Origin: an uncultured Oscillospiraceae bacterium
Lineage (GTDB): Bacteria > Bacillota > Clostridia > Oscillospirales > Oscillospiraceae
Assembly (NCBI GenBank): GCA_947630375.1
Contig: CANRHH010000017.1
Coordinates: 1-51,461, forward strand
Direction: 5' to 3'
Length of the DNA: 51,461 nucleotides
Shown: one piece after another, positions 30,730 through 38,258 of the stretch
Numbering within the stretch: the first letter of the stretch is position 1
How the letters are laid out: each line of letters opens with the position of its first letter
Notes under the pieces: generated by a model
The model's input: the letters and a program-made list of their open reading frames with translations, nothing else
Told to the model about the DNA's origin: nothing
The model's database searches: none
Made by a program: the position numbers and the translations under genes

Positions 30730-31209
30730 TTATGCTTTTTCTTTTTTAAACGCCGGGATAAAGCTGCCCTGGATCCCCATGGCCCGCAGACGGTTTTTGA
30801 TCTGCCCGGTCTTTTTGTTATACATGGCCGTGCGCAGCTCATCGTCCGGCACAAAGCGGTAATATCCGCTGCAAAAGATATCAAACATGGGGCGGTTGTT
30901 CGGCGTGAGCTTATTCAGGAACATCGCCAGGCCCAGCAGCGCGCCCACGGCAAAGCCGATCTGCATGTACAGCGGGCAGAGCCAAAGGATCAAAGCCAGG
31001 ATGACCGCCGAGACGACAACGCACACCACCACAGAGATCACCGTATACCGGACGGCTCCTACCGCAATCAGGTCCTTTTGCAGGGACTGCATTTTTTTGA
31101 TCAGCGGGAACGCCGTGAGGATATTAAAAAGGAACTGACGCAAAAACAGATAAAACCAGAGCCAGCCCAGGAAAAACAAGCCGGCGCCGTACATGATCTT
31201 GACATCCAT
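30730..31209 (-). CDS. Membrane protein of unknown function
   Basis: I do not recognise the family. The 159-residue protein has an N-terminal membrane segment (MYGAGLFFLGWLWFYLFLRQFLFNIL) and two more close together (YTVISVVVCVVVSAVILALILWL and MQIGFAVGALLGLAMFL), then a soluble C-terminus of about 60 residues with FDIFCSGYYRFVPDDEL and many Lys/Arg. ATG 31209 has GGAGG seven bases upstream (an ATG six bases earlier is too close to it), and the longer frame crosses the promoter. It is divergent from spoIIIAA, monocistronic, with a clear promoter and terminator. Confidence 0.75.
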   Translation of the reverse strand: MDVKIMYGAGLFFLGWLWFYLFLRQFLFNILTAFPLIKKMQSLQKDLIAVGAVRYTVISVVVCVVVSAVILALILWLCPLYMQIGFAVGALLGLAMFLNKLTPNNRPMFDIFCSGYYRFVPDDELRTAMYNKKTGQIKNRLRAMGIQGSFIPAFKKEKA

Positions 31210-31285
31210 TGCCATGCCTCCGTTATCCGATAAAGCCTTGGCCGGTCCCGCCTTTCGCGGCCGGCTCGCTGCAAAGCTTGTCTGT

Positions 31286-31314
31286 ATCATACCATAGAGC
31301 GCGAAAAGATTCAA
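31286..31314 (-). promoter_or_regulatory. Promoter of the 30730 membrane gene
   Basis: Minus-strand TTGAAT (31314-31309), 17-base spacer, TATGAT (31291-31286). Confidence 0.72.
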
Positions 31315-31342
31315 GAATATTTCAGGAGGGGCGGCATAGATT
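31315..31342 (+). promoter_or_regulatory. Candidate sigma-E promoter of the spoIIIA operon
   Basis: GAATATT (31315-31321), 13-base spacer, CATAGATT (31335-31342) approximates the mother-cell sigma-E consensus (ATATT-type -35 and CATACAAT-type -10). The predicted start near 31350 leaves a short leader with GGAAGTGA before the ATG. No vegetative promoter is seen here. Confidence 0.5.
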
Positions 31343-31361
31343 TTTCACAGGAAGTGACGCT

Positions 31362-32231
31362 ATGGATGGATTCGAAAAGGCTCTGACCCTGCTCCCGGAG
31401 GGGCTGCGCCGGAAAACGCGGGCCTTTCAGGGACTGCCGGTGGAGGAGATCCGGCTTCGGACCGGGCGACCGCCTACGGTGCTCCGGGAGGGGACCGAGA
31501 CCCCTTTTGCCCGGGAGCCGGTGACGGGAGAGGACCTGCAGCGGCTGCTGGAAAAGGCCACCGGCGCCTCACTGCACACGGCGGCGGCGGCCCTGGCCGA
31601 GGGCTACCTCAGCTACCGGGGGCTCCGTATAGGCCTCTGCGGCGAGGTGATGGTGCAAAGGGGGGAGTGGAAGGGGTTTCGCAGCTTCTCCTCCGCCGCG
31701 ATCCGCATCCCCCGGGAGGTCCGGGGCGTGTGCGACGGGGTTATACGGCAGCTGTTTGAGGGCGGCTTTGAAAACACCCTGCTCATCTCCGGGCCCGGCG
31801 GCGGTAAGACCACCGCCCTGCGGGAGATGATCCGCCGCCTTTCCGACCGGGGGATGCGCGTGGCCGTGGTGGACGAGCGCAACGAGCTGGCCGCTTCGGA
31901 CGGTGGGGAAGCGCAGTTCGATTTAGGGGCCCACACGGACGTTCTCATCGGTGTGCCAAAAGCGGAGGGGGCGTTGATGCTGCTGAGGGCCATGAACCCG
32001 CAGATCATCGCCGTGGACGAGATCACCCGCCCGGAGGATACGGAGGCCATGGCCCAGGCCGCCGGCTGCGGGGCGGGGATCCTGGCCAGCGCCCATGCCT
32101 CCGGTCTGGACGAGCTGCAGAGGAGGCCCCTGTACCGGGCACTGCTGCGGCGGGGGATCTTTACAAATCTGGTAGTCATAAGCGGCGCCGGAAACGCGCG
32201 CCGCTATACGGCGGAGAGGTTGGAGCCATGA
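31362..32231 (+). CDS. spoIIIAA: Stage III sporulation protein AA
   Basis: Secretion-type ATPase of the SpoIIIA-SpoIIQ channel linking mother cell and forespore. The 289-residue protein has an N-terminal region with VEEIRLRTGRPPTVLR, a central GLRIGLCGEV motif, Walker A GPGGGKTT (about residues 144-151), VVDERNELA and the Walker B region QIIAVDEITRPED. Length is close to the family norm. ATG 31362 is chosen because it follows GGAAGTGA and the candidate sigma-E promoter; the frame is open upstream. It overlaps spoIIIAB by 4 bases. Confidence 0.94.
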   Translation: MDGFEKALTLLPEGLRRKTRAFQGLPVEEIRLRTGRPPTVLREGTETPFAREPVTGEDLQRLLEKATGASLHTAAAALAEGYLSYRGLRIGLCGEVMVQRGEWKGFRSFSSAAIRIPREVRGVCDGVIRQLFEGGFENTLLISGPGGGKTTALREMIRRLSDRGMRVAVVDERNELAASDGGEAQFDLGAHTDVLIGVPKAEGALMLLRAMNPQIIAVDEITRPEDTEAMAQAAGCGAGILASAHASGLDELQRRPLYRALLRRGIFTNLVVISGAGNARRYTAERLEP

Positions 32232-32737
32232 AATACTTGGGCGCGGCGCTGATCTTGGCGGGCTGCCTGCTTGCAGGGACGCTCTGGACCCGGACAAAGA
32301 GCCGGCGCATCCGAACGCTCCGGCAGCTCTGCGCCGCCCTGGAGCTGCTGGCGGGGGAGCTGGAGACCAGGGCGCCGCCTCTGCCGGAGTTGGCCCGGCT
32401 CCTGTCAGAGCGGGCCGGGGGACAGGCCGGGACCTTTTTCACGCTGCTCTCCGCCTCTCTGGAGCAGCTGGGGCAGGAGAGCTTTTCCCGGCTGTGGAGC
32501 CGGGCGGCAGAGGCGGCGCTTGGATGCCTGAACTTGGAGGAGATCGAGGAGATCTCCGGACTGGGGCTGATCTTAGGGCGCTGTGAACTGGGCAGACAGC
32601 TGGCCGCTCTTGATTCCTGCACAGCCGTCCTGCGGACAAACCTGCGCGAGGCCGAAGGCGCGTATCCCGGCCAGCGCCGGCTGAGCCTGGGCCTTGGCGG
32701 GGCCGCGGGGGCCCTGCTGATCATCGTCTTACTTTAG
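32228..32737 (+). CDS. spoIIIAB: Stage III sporulation protein AB
   Basis: Membrane-anchored partner of SpoIIIAA in the mother-cell side of the channel. The 169-residue protein has an N-terminal membrane segment (YLGAALILAGCLLAGTLW), a helical body with LCAALELLAGELETRAPPLPEL, and a C-terminal membrane segment (LSLGLGGAAGALLIIVLL), the same topology as known SpoIIIAB. Its ATG overlaps the spoIIIAA stop (ATGA). Confidence 0.93.
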   Translation: MKYLGAALILAGCLLAGTLWTRTKSRRIRTLRQLCAALELLAGELETRAPPLPELARLLSERAGGQAGTFFTLLSASLEQLGQESFSRLWSRAAEAALGCLNLEEIEEISGLGLILGRCELGRQLAALDSCTAVLRTNLREAEGAYPGQRRLSLGLGGAAGALLIIVLL

Positions 32738-32745
32738 GAGACAAA

Positions 32746-32940
32746 ATGGATATTGATTTGATTTTCAAAATAGCGGCGGTGGGGATCTTAGTAGCGGTGC
32801 TGAACATCCTGCTTCAGCGCTCCGGCCGGGAGGAGCAGGCGCTGATGACTACCATCACGGCCCTGGTGGTGGTGCTCATGATCGTGGTGCAGAAGATCAG
32901 CGAGCTGTTTTCCATGATCAAGACCCTGTTCGGCCTGTAG
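32746..32940 (+). CDS. spoIIIAC: Stage III sporulation protein AC
   Basis: Small membrane protein of the SpoIIIA channel. The 64 residues form two membrane segments, IDLIFKIAAVGILVAVLNILLQ and LMTTITALVVVLMIVVQKI, with RSGREEQA in the loop, matching the family length and sequence. It lies 8 bases after spoIIIAB with AGGAG as ribosome site. Confidence 0.95.
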   Translation: MDIDLIFKIAAVGILVAVLNILLQRSGREEQALMTTITALVVVLMIVVQKISELFSMIKTLFGL

Positions 32941-32943
32941 CCG

Positions 32944-33330
32944 ATGGAGCTGATCGTCAAGGCTGCGGCCGCCGCCCTGGCCGCGGCGGCGGTGGGGCTG
33001 ATCATAAAGCGCAGCAATCCGGAGCTGACCCTGCTGCTCAGCGCGTGTACGGCTGCGCTGATCCTGCTGGCCTCTTCCGGATTCTTAGGCGGACTGAAGG
33101 AGTTGGCGGCCGCGGTGAAGACCATTGCCGGCAGCAACGAGACCCTGACGGGTCCAGTGCTGAAATGCGTGGCCATCGCCATCGTCACACGGCTGGCCTG
33201 TGAGCTGTGTAAAGACGCCTCGCAAAACGCGGCGGCCGCGGCGGTGGAGCTGGCGGGGACAGTCTGCGCCCTGGGTACGGCGCTGCCGCTGGTCATGAGT
33301 ATGCTGCAAATGATAGGGAGGATGATATGA
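32944..33330 (+). CDS. spoIIIAD: Stage III sporulation protein AD
   Basis: Membrane protein of the SpoIIIA channel. The 128-residue protein has four hydrophobic stretches and the conserved segment LKCVAIAIVTRLACELCKDASQNAAAAAVELAGTVCALGTALPLVMSML. It starts 3 bases after the spoIIIAC stop and overlaps spoIIIAE by 4 bases. Confidence 0.94.
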   Translation: MELIVKAAAAALAAAAVGLIIKRSNPELTLLLSACTAALILLASSGFLGGLKELAAAVKTIAGSNETLTGPVLKCVAIAIVTRLACELCKDASQNAAAAAVELAGTVCALGTALPLVMSMLQMIGRMI

Positions 33331-34424
33331 AGATCCTTTTGTGCCTGCTGCTTCTCTGCCCCCTCTTTCATGCCACGGCTTACGCGGAGGGCATATACGG
33401 GCAGACAGCGGCGGAGACGGGCATAGAGGCCGTGGAGGAGGCCCTGCCGGAGGAGGCCCGGGAAATCAGCGGCGCGCTGGTCTATGACGGCGGATATGAC
33501 GCCCAAAGGGCGCTGAAAAGGCTGTGGCATTCCTTCCTGGAGACGGCGACGGAGCAGCTGCGGAAGGATCTGAAGGTGGCGGGCGGCCTGGTTTCCATCG
33601 CGGTGCTGTGCGCCATGGCGGGGACGCTGTGCTCCGGCAGAAGCACCCCCCAATATATCGGCCTGGCAGGCTGCTGCGCCGCGGCCGTAAGCATTGCCGG
33701 AAACATAGACAGCATCATCGCCCAGGCCTCTTCGGCCCTGGCCCAGCTTTCGGATTACTCCAAGGCGGCCATGCCGGCGCTTTTCGCCGCGGCGGCCGCC
33801 AGCGGGGCGGTGGTCTCCGCCTCCGCGAAATACGCGGCGGTGTGCCTGACGATGGATGTGCTGATGAGCGCGGCCCAGCGCTTCATCATCCCGCTGATCT
33901 ATGCCTATGTGGCCATCTCCGTCAGCGACAGCCTCTTTTCCAATCCTCTGCTGAAAGCGGCGGGACGCATGACCAAATGGTGTGCCACCACCGCCATGAC
34001 CGTGCTGACCATTGCTTTCAGCGGCTATATCACGGTCACCGGTGTGATCGCCGGCAGCAGCGATGCAGTCGCTGTCAAGACGGCCCGGACCGTGATCTCC
34101 AGCACGCTCCCGGTGGTGGGCGGCATCGTCTCAGACGCGGCCTCGGTGGTCCTGTCCGCGGCCTCCGTCATCAAAAACTCCGCCGGCGCGTTCAGCCTGA
34201 TCGCCGTATGCGCTCTGTGCGTGGGGCCATTCGCAGTGCTGTCGGTGAAGATGCTGGTGTTTCGGGCGGCGGCCGCGGCGGCGGACATGCTGCCGGGGGC
34301 GCGCCTGTCGGCGCTGATCAACGATGTGGGAACCGCTCTGAGTATGCTGCTGGGCCTGGTGGGCTGCTGCGGGATCATGCTGTTTATCTCCATTATGTCC
34401 GGCATCAAGGTGGTGACGCCGTGA
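33327..34424 (+). CDS. spoIIIAE: Stage III sporulation protein AE
   Basis: Largest membrane protein of the SpoIIIA channel. The 365-residue protein has a signal peptide (ILLCLLLLCPLFHATAYA), an outer segment, and about seven membrane helices with motifs such as SDYSKAAMPALFAAAAASGAVVSA and FSLIAVCALCVGPFAVLSVKMLVFRAAAAAADMLPG. Length is near that of known SpoIIIAE. Its stop overlaps the spoIIIAF start (TGATG). Confidence 0.94.
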   Translation: MKILLCLLLLCPLFHATAYAEGIYGQTAAETGIEAVEEALPEEAREISGALVYDGGYDAQRALKRLWHSFLETATEQLRKDLKVAGGLVSIAVLCAMAGTLCSGRSTPQYIGLAGCCAAAVSIAGNIDSIIAQASSALAQLSDYSKAAMPALFAAAAASGAVVSASAKYAAVCLTMDVLMSAAQRFIIPLIYAYVAISVSDSLFSNPLLKAAGRMTKWCATTAMTVLTIAFSGYITVTGVIAGSSDAVAVKTARTVISSTLPVVGGIVSDAASVVLSAASVIKNSAGAFSLIAVCALCVGPFAVLSVKMLVFRAAAAAADMLPGARLSALINDVGTALSMLLGLVGCCGIMLFISIMSGIKVVTP

Positions 34425-34912
34425 TGGCCGGGGTCATCCGGCAGCTTTGCGCCCTGTCCCTGTTCTGCGGCGCGGCCATCAGCATCACCCCGGAAGGAAC
34501 GGTGAAGCGGGTGCTGGAGATCGTCTGCTCTGTGGTGCTCCTGACGGCGGTGGTCCGGCCGCTCATAGGAATGGATTTTGCCGCATACGCTTTACAGCTG
34601 GCAAAATTCGAGGAGAAGGAGGCGGAATTTCTGGACCAAAGCGCCGGTTTGAACGACAGGCTCAACAGGCTGGTCATAGAAGAGAAATATGAGACATATA
34701 TTATGGACAAAGCCGAAGAACTGGACGCCGGGCTTGACAGCGCCCAAGTGACGGTGGAGTGGAACATGGAGGGCTTCTGGGTGCCCTACGCGGCGCAGCT
34801 GAACTGCCGCAGCGAGAGCGGACAGAAGATCCTCAGCGGCGTTTTGGAGGCGGAGCTGGGTATCCCGGTGGAGAGACAGCAATGGAGCTGCAATGGAAAA
34901 ACGAAGGATTGA
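34424..34912 (+). CDS. spoIIIAF: Stage III sporulation protein AF
   Basis: Component of the SpoIIIA channel with a ring-forming domain in other species. The 162-residue protein has two N-terminal membrane segments (LCALSLFCGAAISIT and VLEIVCSVVLLTAVVRPLIG) followed by a soluble domain of about 110 residues. ATG 34424 overlaps the spoIIIAE stop. The gene overlaps spoIIIAG by 20 bases. Confidence 0.88.
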   Translation: MAGVIRQLCALSLFCGAAISITPEGTVKRVLEIVCSVVLLTAVVRPLIGMDFAAYALQLAKFEEKEAEFLDQSAGLNDRLNRLVIEEKYETYIMDKAEELDAGLDSAQVTVEWNMEGFWVPYAAQLNCRSESGQKILSGVLEAELGIPVERQQWSCNGKTKD

Positions 34913-35219
34913 CCTGGCGAAGCTGGAAAAATTCAAATATCCGCTGCTGATCCTGGTCCTGGGGGTGGTGTTGATGCTGCTCCCCGGCGGCAGCCGGGAG
35001 GAACCGGCCGGCGAGGACAGCGAGCGGCTCCAGCAGCTGCTCGCCTGCGCGGAGGGCGTGGGGGAGGTCCGGGTCCTGGTATCGGAACAGGGCGTGGTGG
35101 TGGTTTGCAGCGGCGCTGAGGACGCCCGGGTACGCCTGCATATCCTGAAGGCGGTGAGCGCCTACACCGGAACCGGCTCGGACAGGATTACGATCCTGAA
35201 AATGGCGGAACAACCTTAA
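34893..35219 (+). CDS. spoIIIAG: Stage III sporulation protein AG, short form
   Basis: Ring-forming membrane protein of the SpoIIIA channel. The 108-residue protein has an N-terminal membrane segment (YPLLILVLGVVLMLLPGG) and a compact ring-building domain with GEVRVLVSEQGVVVVCSGAEDARVRLHILKAVSAYTG. It is about half the length of Bacillus SpoIIIAG (roughly 230 residues): the linker and the long insert in the ring domain are missing. Position between spoIIIAF and spoIIIAH supports the assignment. Confidence 0.85.
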   Translation: MEKRRIDLAKLEKFKYPLLILVLGVVLMLLPGGSREEPAGEDSERLQQLLACAEGVGEVRVLVSEQGVVVVCSGAEDARVRLHILKAVSAYTGTGSDRITILKMAEQP

Positions 35220-35240
35220 AAGTATGGGAGGAGAAGCGAA

Positions 35241-35780
35241 ATGAAAAATCGGAAAAGGAATATCACCATGGTGGCCGTGCTCCTGTTCGTGTGCGCGGCG
35301 GTGGCGCTGAACTGGTCCTACAACAACCGCTGGGGGACTCCGGACTCGGAGATGGTGGCCGCAGAGGACGAGGCTATGATGGATGCCGACGCCAAGTTCC
35401 TCCAGAGCGCCAGCGGCACGGCTTCTGCCTATTTTGCCGAGGCGCGGCTGACCCGGCAGGTGTCCCGGGATGAGGCGCTGGAGCTGCTGCAGACGGCGGC
35501 CACGGCAGAGACGGCCTCCCAGGAGACCATCGACAGCGCCATGAACGCCATCTCAGCAATGGCCACCTGCTCCATGCAGGAGTCTCAGATCGAAAATCTG
35601 CTCATCGCCAAGGACTTCGAGGACTGTGTGGTCTACATAGGCAACGACTCCGTGACGGTGGCGGTGCCGGCGCCTGCGGAAGGGCTGAGCGAGGAGGCGG
35701 TGGCCCGCATCACCGATATCATCTGCAACGAGACCCAGTACACCGCCGAGCAGATGAGCATCATCGAAGTAAAGGCTTGA
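35241..35780 (+). CDS. spoIIIAH: Stage III sporulation protein AH
   Basis: Mother-cell membrane protein whose outer YscJ/FliF-like domain docks with SpoIIQ of the forespore. The 179-residue protein has one N-terminal membrane segment (ITMVAVLLFVCAAVALNWSY), an acidic linker, and the C-terminal domain with QESQIENLLIAKDFEDCVVYIGNDSVTVAVPA and the ending AVARITDIICNETQYTAEQMSIIEVK. GGGAGGAG precedes the ATG. It closes the operon before a strong terminator. Confidence 0.95.
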   Translation: MKNRKRNITMVAVLLFVCAAVALNWSYNNRWGTPDSEMVAAEDEAMMDADAKFLQSASGTASAYFAEARLTRQVSRDEALELLQTAATAETASQETIDSAMNAISAMATCSMQESQIENLLIAKDFEDCVVYIGNDSVTVAVPAPAEGLSEEAVARITDIICNETQYTAEQMSIIEVKA

Positions 35781-35790
35781 ATAGGGAAGA

Positions 35791-35830
35791 CCCGAAGCGG
35801 CAAGAATATGCACCGCTTCGGGAATTTTTT
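35791..35830 (+). terminator. Terminator of the spoIIIA operon
   Basis: Perfect 10-bp stem CCCGAAGCGG / CCGCTTCGGG with a 12-base loop, then AATTTTTT. Confidence 0.88.
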
Positions 35831-35895
35831 GCATAAACGACGGGACAAAAGATTCGATATTTATAGAAAAAAGCCAGAAGATTTTCGAATAAGGC

Positions 35896-35924
35896 TTTAT
35901 TTTTTGCAAAAGGCATGTTACAAT
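35896..35924 (+). promoter_or_regulatory. Promoter of the Asp23-nusB-xse operon
   Basis: TTTATT (35896-35901), 17-base spacer, TACAAT (35919-35924), 30 bases before the ATG. It probably drives the long run of genes up to tyrS, as I find no terminator until beyond 46498. Confidence 0.6.
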
Positions 35925-35953
35925 ACACAGAGCTGATTTAGGAGGAATATGCA

Positions 35954-36316
35954 ATGGGCGAAAATTATATTACCTGCCAGGAAGAAAACGGCAGTATCAA
36001 CATATCCGAAGAAGTGATCTCCAGTATGGTGCGCGCCGCCATCTCCGAGGTGGAGGGCGTGGCCGGCCTGTCCAACACCTACGGGGCCGAGATCGCAGAG
36101 CTGATCGGGCTCAAGTCCCTGTCCAAGGGGGTCAAGGTCCAGTTTACGGACGGGAAAATCATTGTGGACACCATTATCACCGTCACCTACGGCTGCAACG
36201 TGGTGGCCGTGGCGAAAGCGGTGCAGGAAAAGGTGATGAACGCGGTCCAGGCTGCCACCGGGCTGGAAAACGCCGCCGTAAACGTGCACGTCTCCGGCAT
36301 CGCCTTTGATAAATAA
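35954..36316 (+). CDS. Asp23/Gls24 family protein (YqhY-like)
   Basis: Member of the Asp23/Gls24 family; the Bacillus YqhY relative lies in the same neighbourhood and is linked to control of acetyl-CoA carboxylase. The 120-residue protein has the family core INISEEVISSMVRAAISEVEGVAGLS, GVKVQFTDGKIIVDTIITVTYG and VAKAVQEKVMNAVQAATGLENAAVNVHVSGI. GGAGG sits 8 bases before the ATG. The accBC genes that often accompany it are absent here. Confidence 0.93.
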   Translation: MGENYITCQEENGSINISEEVISSMVRAAISEVEGVAGLSNTYGAEIAELIGLKSLSKGVKVQFTDGKIIVDTIITVTYGCNVVAVAKAVQEKVMNAVQAATGLENAAVNVHVSGIAFDK

Positions 36317-36335
36317 GCGCCGGGGGACACGGAAC

Positions 36336-36806
36336 ATGAAGAGAACCACGGCCCGGGAACTGGCCGTTCAGCTGTGCTTTGCCTCCGCTTCCTCTGGCGT
36401 CCCTGCCGGGGAGATGGCGGACCGCTTCTTTGATGCGGAGCACTACCCCAGCTTAGGCGGGGTGGACAAGCTGTACGCGGAGATGCCCGGCAAAAAACAG
36501 ATGGCCTATATCCGCCGCCTCTGCCAGCTGACCGAGGAGAAGCGGCCGGAGATCGATGCGCTGATCAGCAAATACGCCAAGGGCTGGCGGCTGGAGCGAA
36601 TCTCCAGGACCGCCCTGGCGGTTTTGCGCTGCGCGGTGTGCGAGATCCTGTACTTAGAGGACGTGCCCGCCTCTTCCGCCATCGATGAGGCGGTGGAGCT
36701 GGACAAGGGTTATGATACGGCGGAGACGGTGGCCTTTGTCAACGGCGTGCTGGGCGGGATCATGCGCGGTGAATTTGCCGCGCCGCCGGAGGAGAGCCGG
36801 GAGTAG
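36336..36806 (+). CDS. nusB: Transcription antitermination factor NusB
   Basis: RNA-binding factor for antitermination, chiefly in rRNA operons. The 156-residue all-helical protein has RTTARELAVQLCFA at the N-terminus, where TARE is typical, and the C-terminal signature WRLERISRTALAVLRCAVCEILYLEDVPASSAIDEAVELDKGYDTAETVAFVNGVLGGI. ATG 36336 gives the conserved start; the frame is open 30 bases further upstream. It is followed 2 bases later by xseA. Confidence 0.95.
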   Translation: MKRTTARELAVQLCFASASSGVPAGEMADRFFDAEHYPSLGGVDKLYAEMPGKKQMAYIRRLCQLTEEKRPEIDALISKYAKGWRLERISRTALAVLRCAVCEILYLEDVPASSAIDEAVELDKGYDTAETVAFVNGVLGGIMRGEFAAPPEESRE

Positions 36807-36808
36807 GG

Positions 36809-38044
36809 ATGGAGAGGCAGACGTTTACCGTCACGGAACTGAATGAGCGGATCAAGGGCCTGCTGGAGATGGACCCGGCCTTAGCGGACGTGTGCGTCCA
36901 GGGTGAGCTGTCCAATTATAAGATCTATCCCTCCGGCCACCACTATTTTACGCTGAAGGACAGCGAGAGCAGCCTGCGCTGCGTGATGTTTCGCAGCAGC
37001 GCCTCCAAGCTCCGCTTCCGTCCGGAGAGCGGCATGGGGGTGACCGCTTTTGGCCGTGTCTCCGTCTTTCCCAGAGACGGGGCCTATCAGCTGTATTGCA
37101 GCTCCCTCGTCCCGGAGGGGACCGGGGATCTGCAGATCGCTTTTGAACAGCTCAAAGTCAAGCTCTCCCAGGAGGGCCTTTTTGATGAGGGGCACAAAAA
37201 GCCCCTGCCCCGCTTCCCGGGGCGCATCGCCATCATCACCTCCTCAGCGGGGGCGGCGGTGCATGATATGATCCGTATTTTAGGCCGCCGCTGGCCCCGC
37301 TGCAAGGTGCTGCTGCTGCCGGTGCGGGTCCAGGGCGTGGAGGCGCCGCCGGAGATCGTGGGCGCTATCCGCTACGCCAACGAGTTCAAGGTGGCCGATG
37401 TGATCATCACCGGCCGGGGCGGCGGCTCTATCGAGGACCTGTGGGCCTTCAACGACGAGCGGGTGGCCCGGGCCATCTATGCCTCTGAGATCCCGGTCAT
37501 CTCCGCTGTGGGCCATGAGCCGGACGTGACCATTGCCGACTATGTGGCCGACCGGCGGGCCTCCACGCCCTCCAACGCGGCGGAGATCGCCGTGCCGGAC
37601 TGGCGGGAGATGAGCGAGCTTCTGCAAAGCCTGCAGATCCGGGCGGGCCAGGCCATGACCGGCCGCCTGAAGGGCTATGCCCAGCGGCTGGAGGCCATCC
37701 GTTCCCAGCGGGTGATGACCGATCCCTCCGCCCATCTGGACAACCGGAGGCTGGAGCTGGACCGGATGCGGGACCGGCTCACCGCTGCCCAGGAGACCCG
37801 GCTGGCCGCCGGAAAGCAGCGGTATGTGCGCCTGGCCGCATCTTTGGACGCGATGAGCCCGCTGCGGGTGCTCGCCCGGGGCTATGCCATTGCCAGTGAC
37901 AGCCGGGGGCAGACGGTGCGCAGGGCCGGGGCCCTCACCCCGGGGGACCGGCTGGAGCTGCGCTTTGCCGACGGCCGGGCCCGCTGCCTGGTGGAGAGCA
38001 CAGCCGCGGAACAGGAAAGGAGGTTTCTCAATGGCGGAAAATGA
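36809..38044 (+). CDS. xseA: Exodeoxyribonuclease VII large subunit
   Basis: Catalytic subunit of exonuclease VII, which degrades single-stranded DNA from both ends. The 411-residue protein has an N-terminal OB fold (FTVTELNERIKGLLEMDP, GELSNYKIYPSGHHYFTLKD), the catalytic domain (IAIITSSAGAAVHDMIRILGRRWP, ITGRGGGSIEDLWAFNDE, SAVGHEPDVTIADYVADRRASTPSNAAE), a long coiled-coil region and a short C-terminal domain (ARGYAIASDS). It overlaps xseB by 14 bases, so the two subunits are translationally coupled. Confidence 0.96.
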   Translation: MERQTFTVTELNERIKGLLEMDPALADVCVQGELSNYKIYPSGHHYFTLKDSESSLRCVMFRSSASKLRFRPESGMGVTAFGRVSVFPRDGAYQLYCSSLVPEGTGDLQIAFEQLKVKLSQEGLFDEGHKKPLPRFPGRIAIITSSAGAAVHDMIRILGRRWPRCKVLLLPVRVQGVEAPPEIVGAIRYANEFKVADVIITGRGGGSIEDLWAFNDERVARAIYASEIPVISAVGHEPDVTIADYVADRRASTPSNAAEIAVPDWREMSELLQSLQIRAGQAMTGRLKGYAQRLEAIRSQRVMTDPSAHLDNRRLELDRMRDRLTAAQETRLAAGKQRYVRLAASLDAMSPLRVLARGYAIASDSRGQTVRRAGALTPGDRLELRFADGRARCLVESTAAEQERRFLNGGK

Positions 38045-38258
38045 ACTGAGTTTTGAGCAGGCGCTGGGCCGGCTGGAGGAGATCATCAAACACCTGGAAA
38101 AGGGCGATCTGCCGCTGAACGAGTCCATGACCCTGTTTGAAGAGGGGACCGGCCTTCTCAACCGCTGCGGGACTATGCTGGAAGAGGCGGAGCAGAAGGT
38201 GGTCAAGCTGAAAAAGGGGCCGGACCGGGCCCCGGTCGAGCTGCCCTTTGAGGAATGA
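38031..38258 (+). CDS. xseB: Exodeoxyribonuclease VII small subunit
   Basis: Small helical subunit that binds the XseA coiled coil. The 75-residue protein has the family core SFEQALGRLEEIIKHLEKGDLPLNESMTLFEEGTGLLNRCGTMLEEAEQKV. GGAGG within the end of xseA serves as its ribosome site. Confidence 0.95.
   Translation: MAENELSFEQALGRLEEIIKHLEKGDLPLNESMTLFEEGTGLLNRCGTMLEEAEQKVVKLKKGPDRAPVELPFEE

Noticed and set aside
30730-31209. Sporulation role for the membrane protein next to spoIIIAA
   Set aside because: It is divergent and has a housekeeping-type promoter; nothing in its sequence matches a known sporulation protein.
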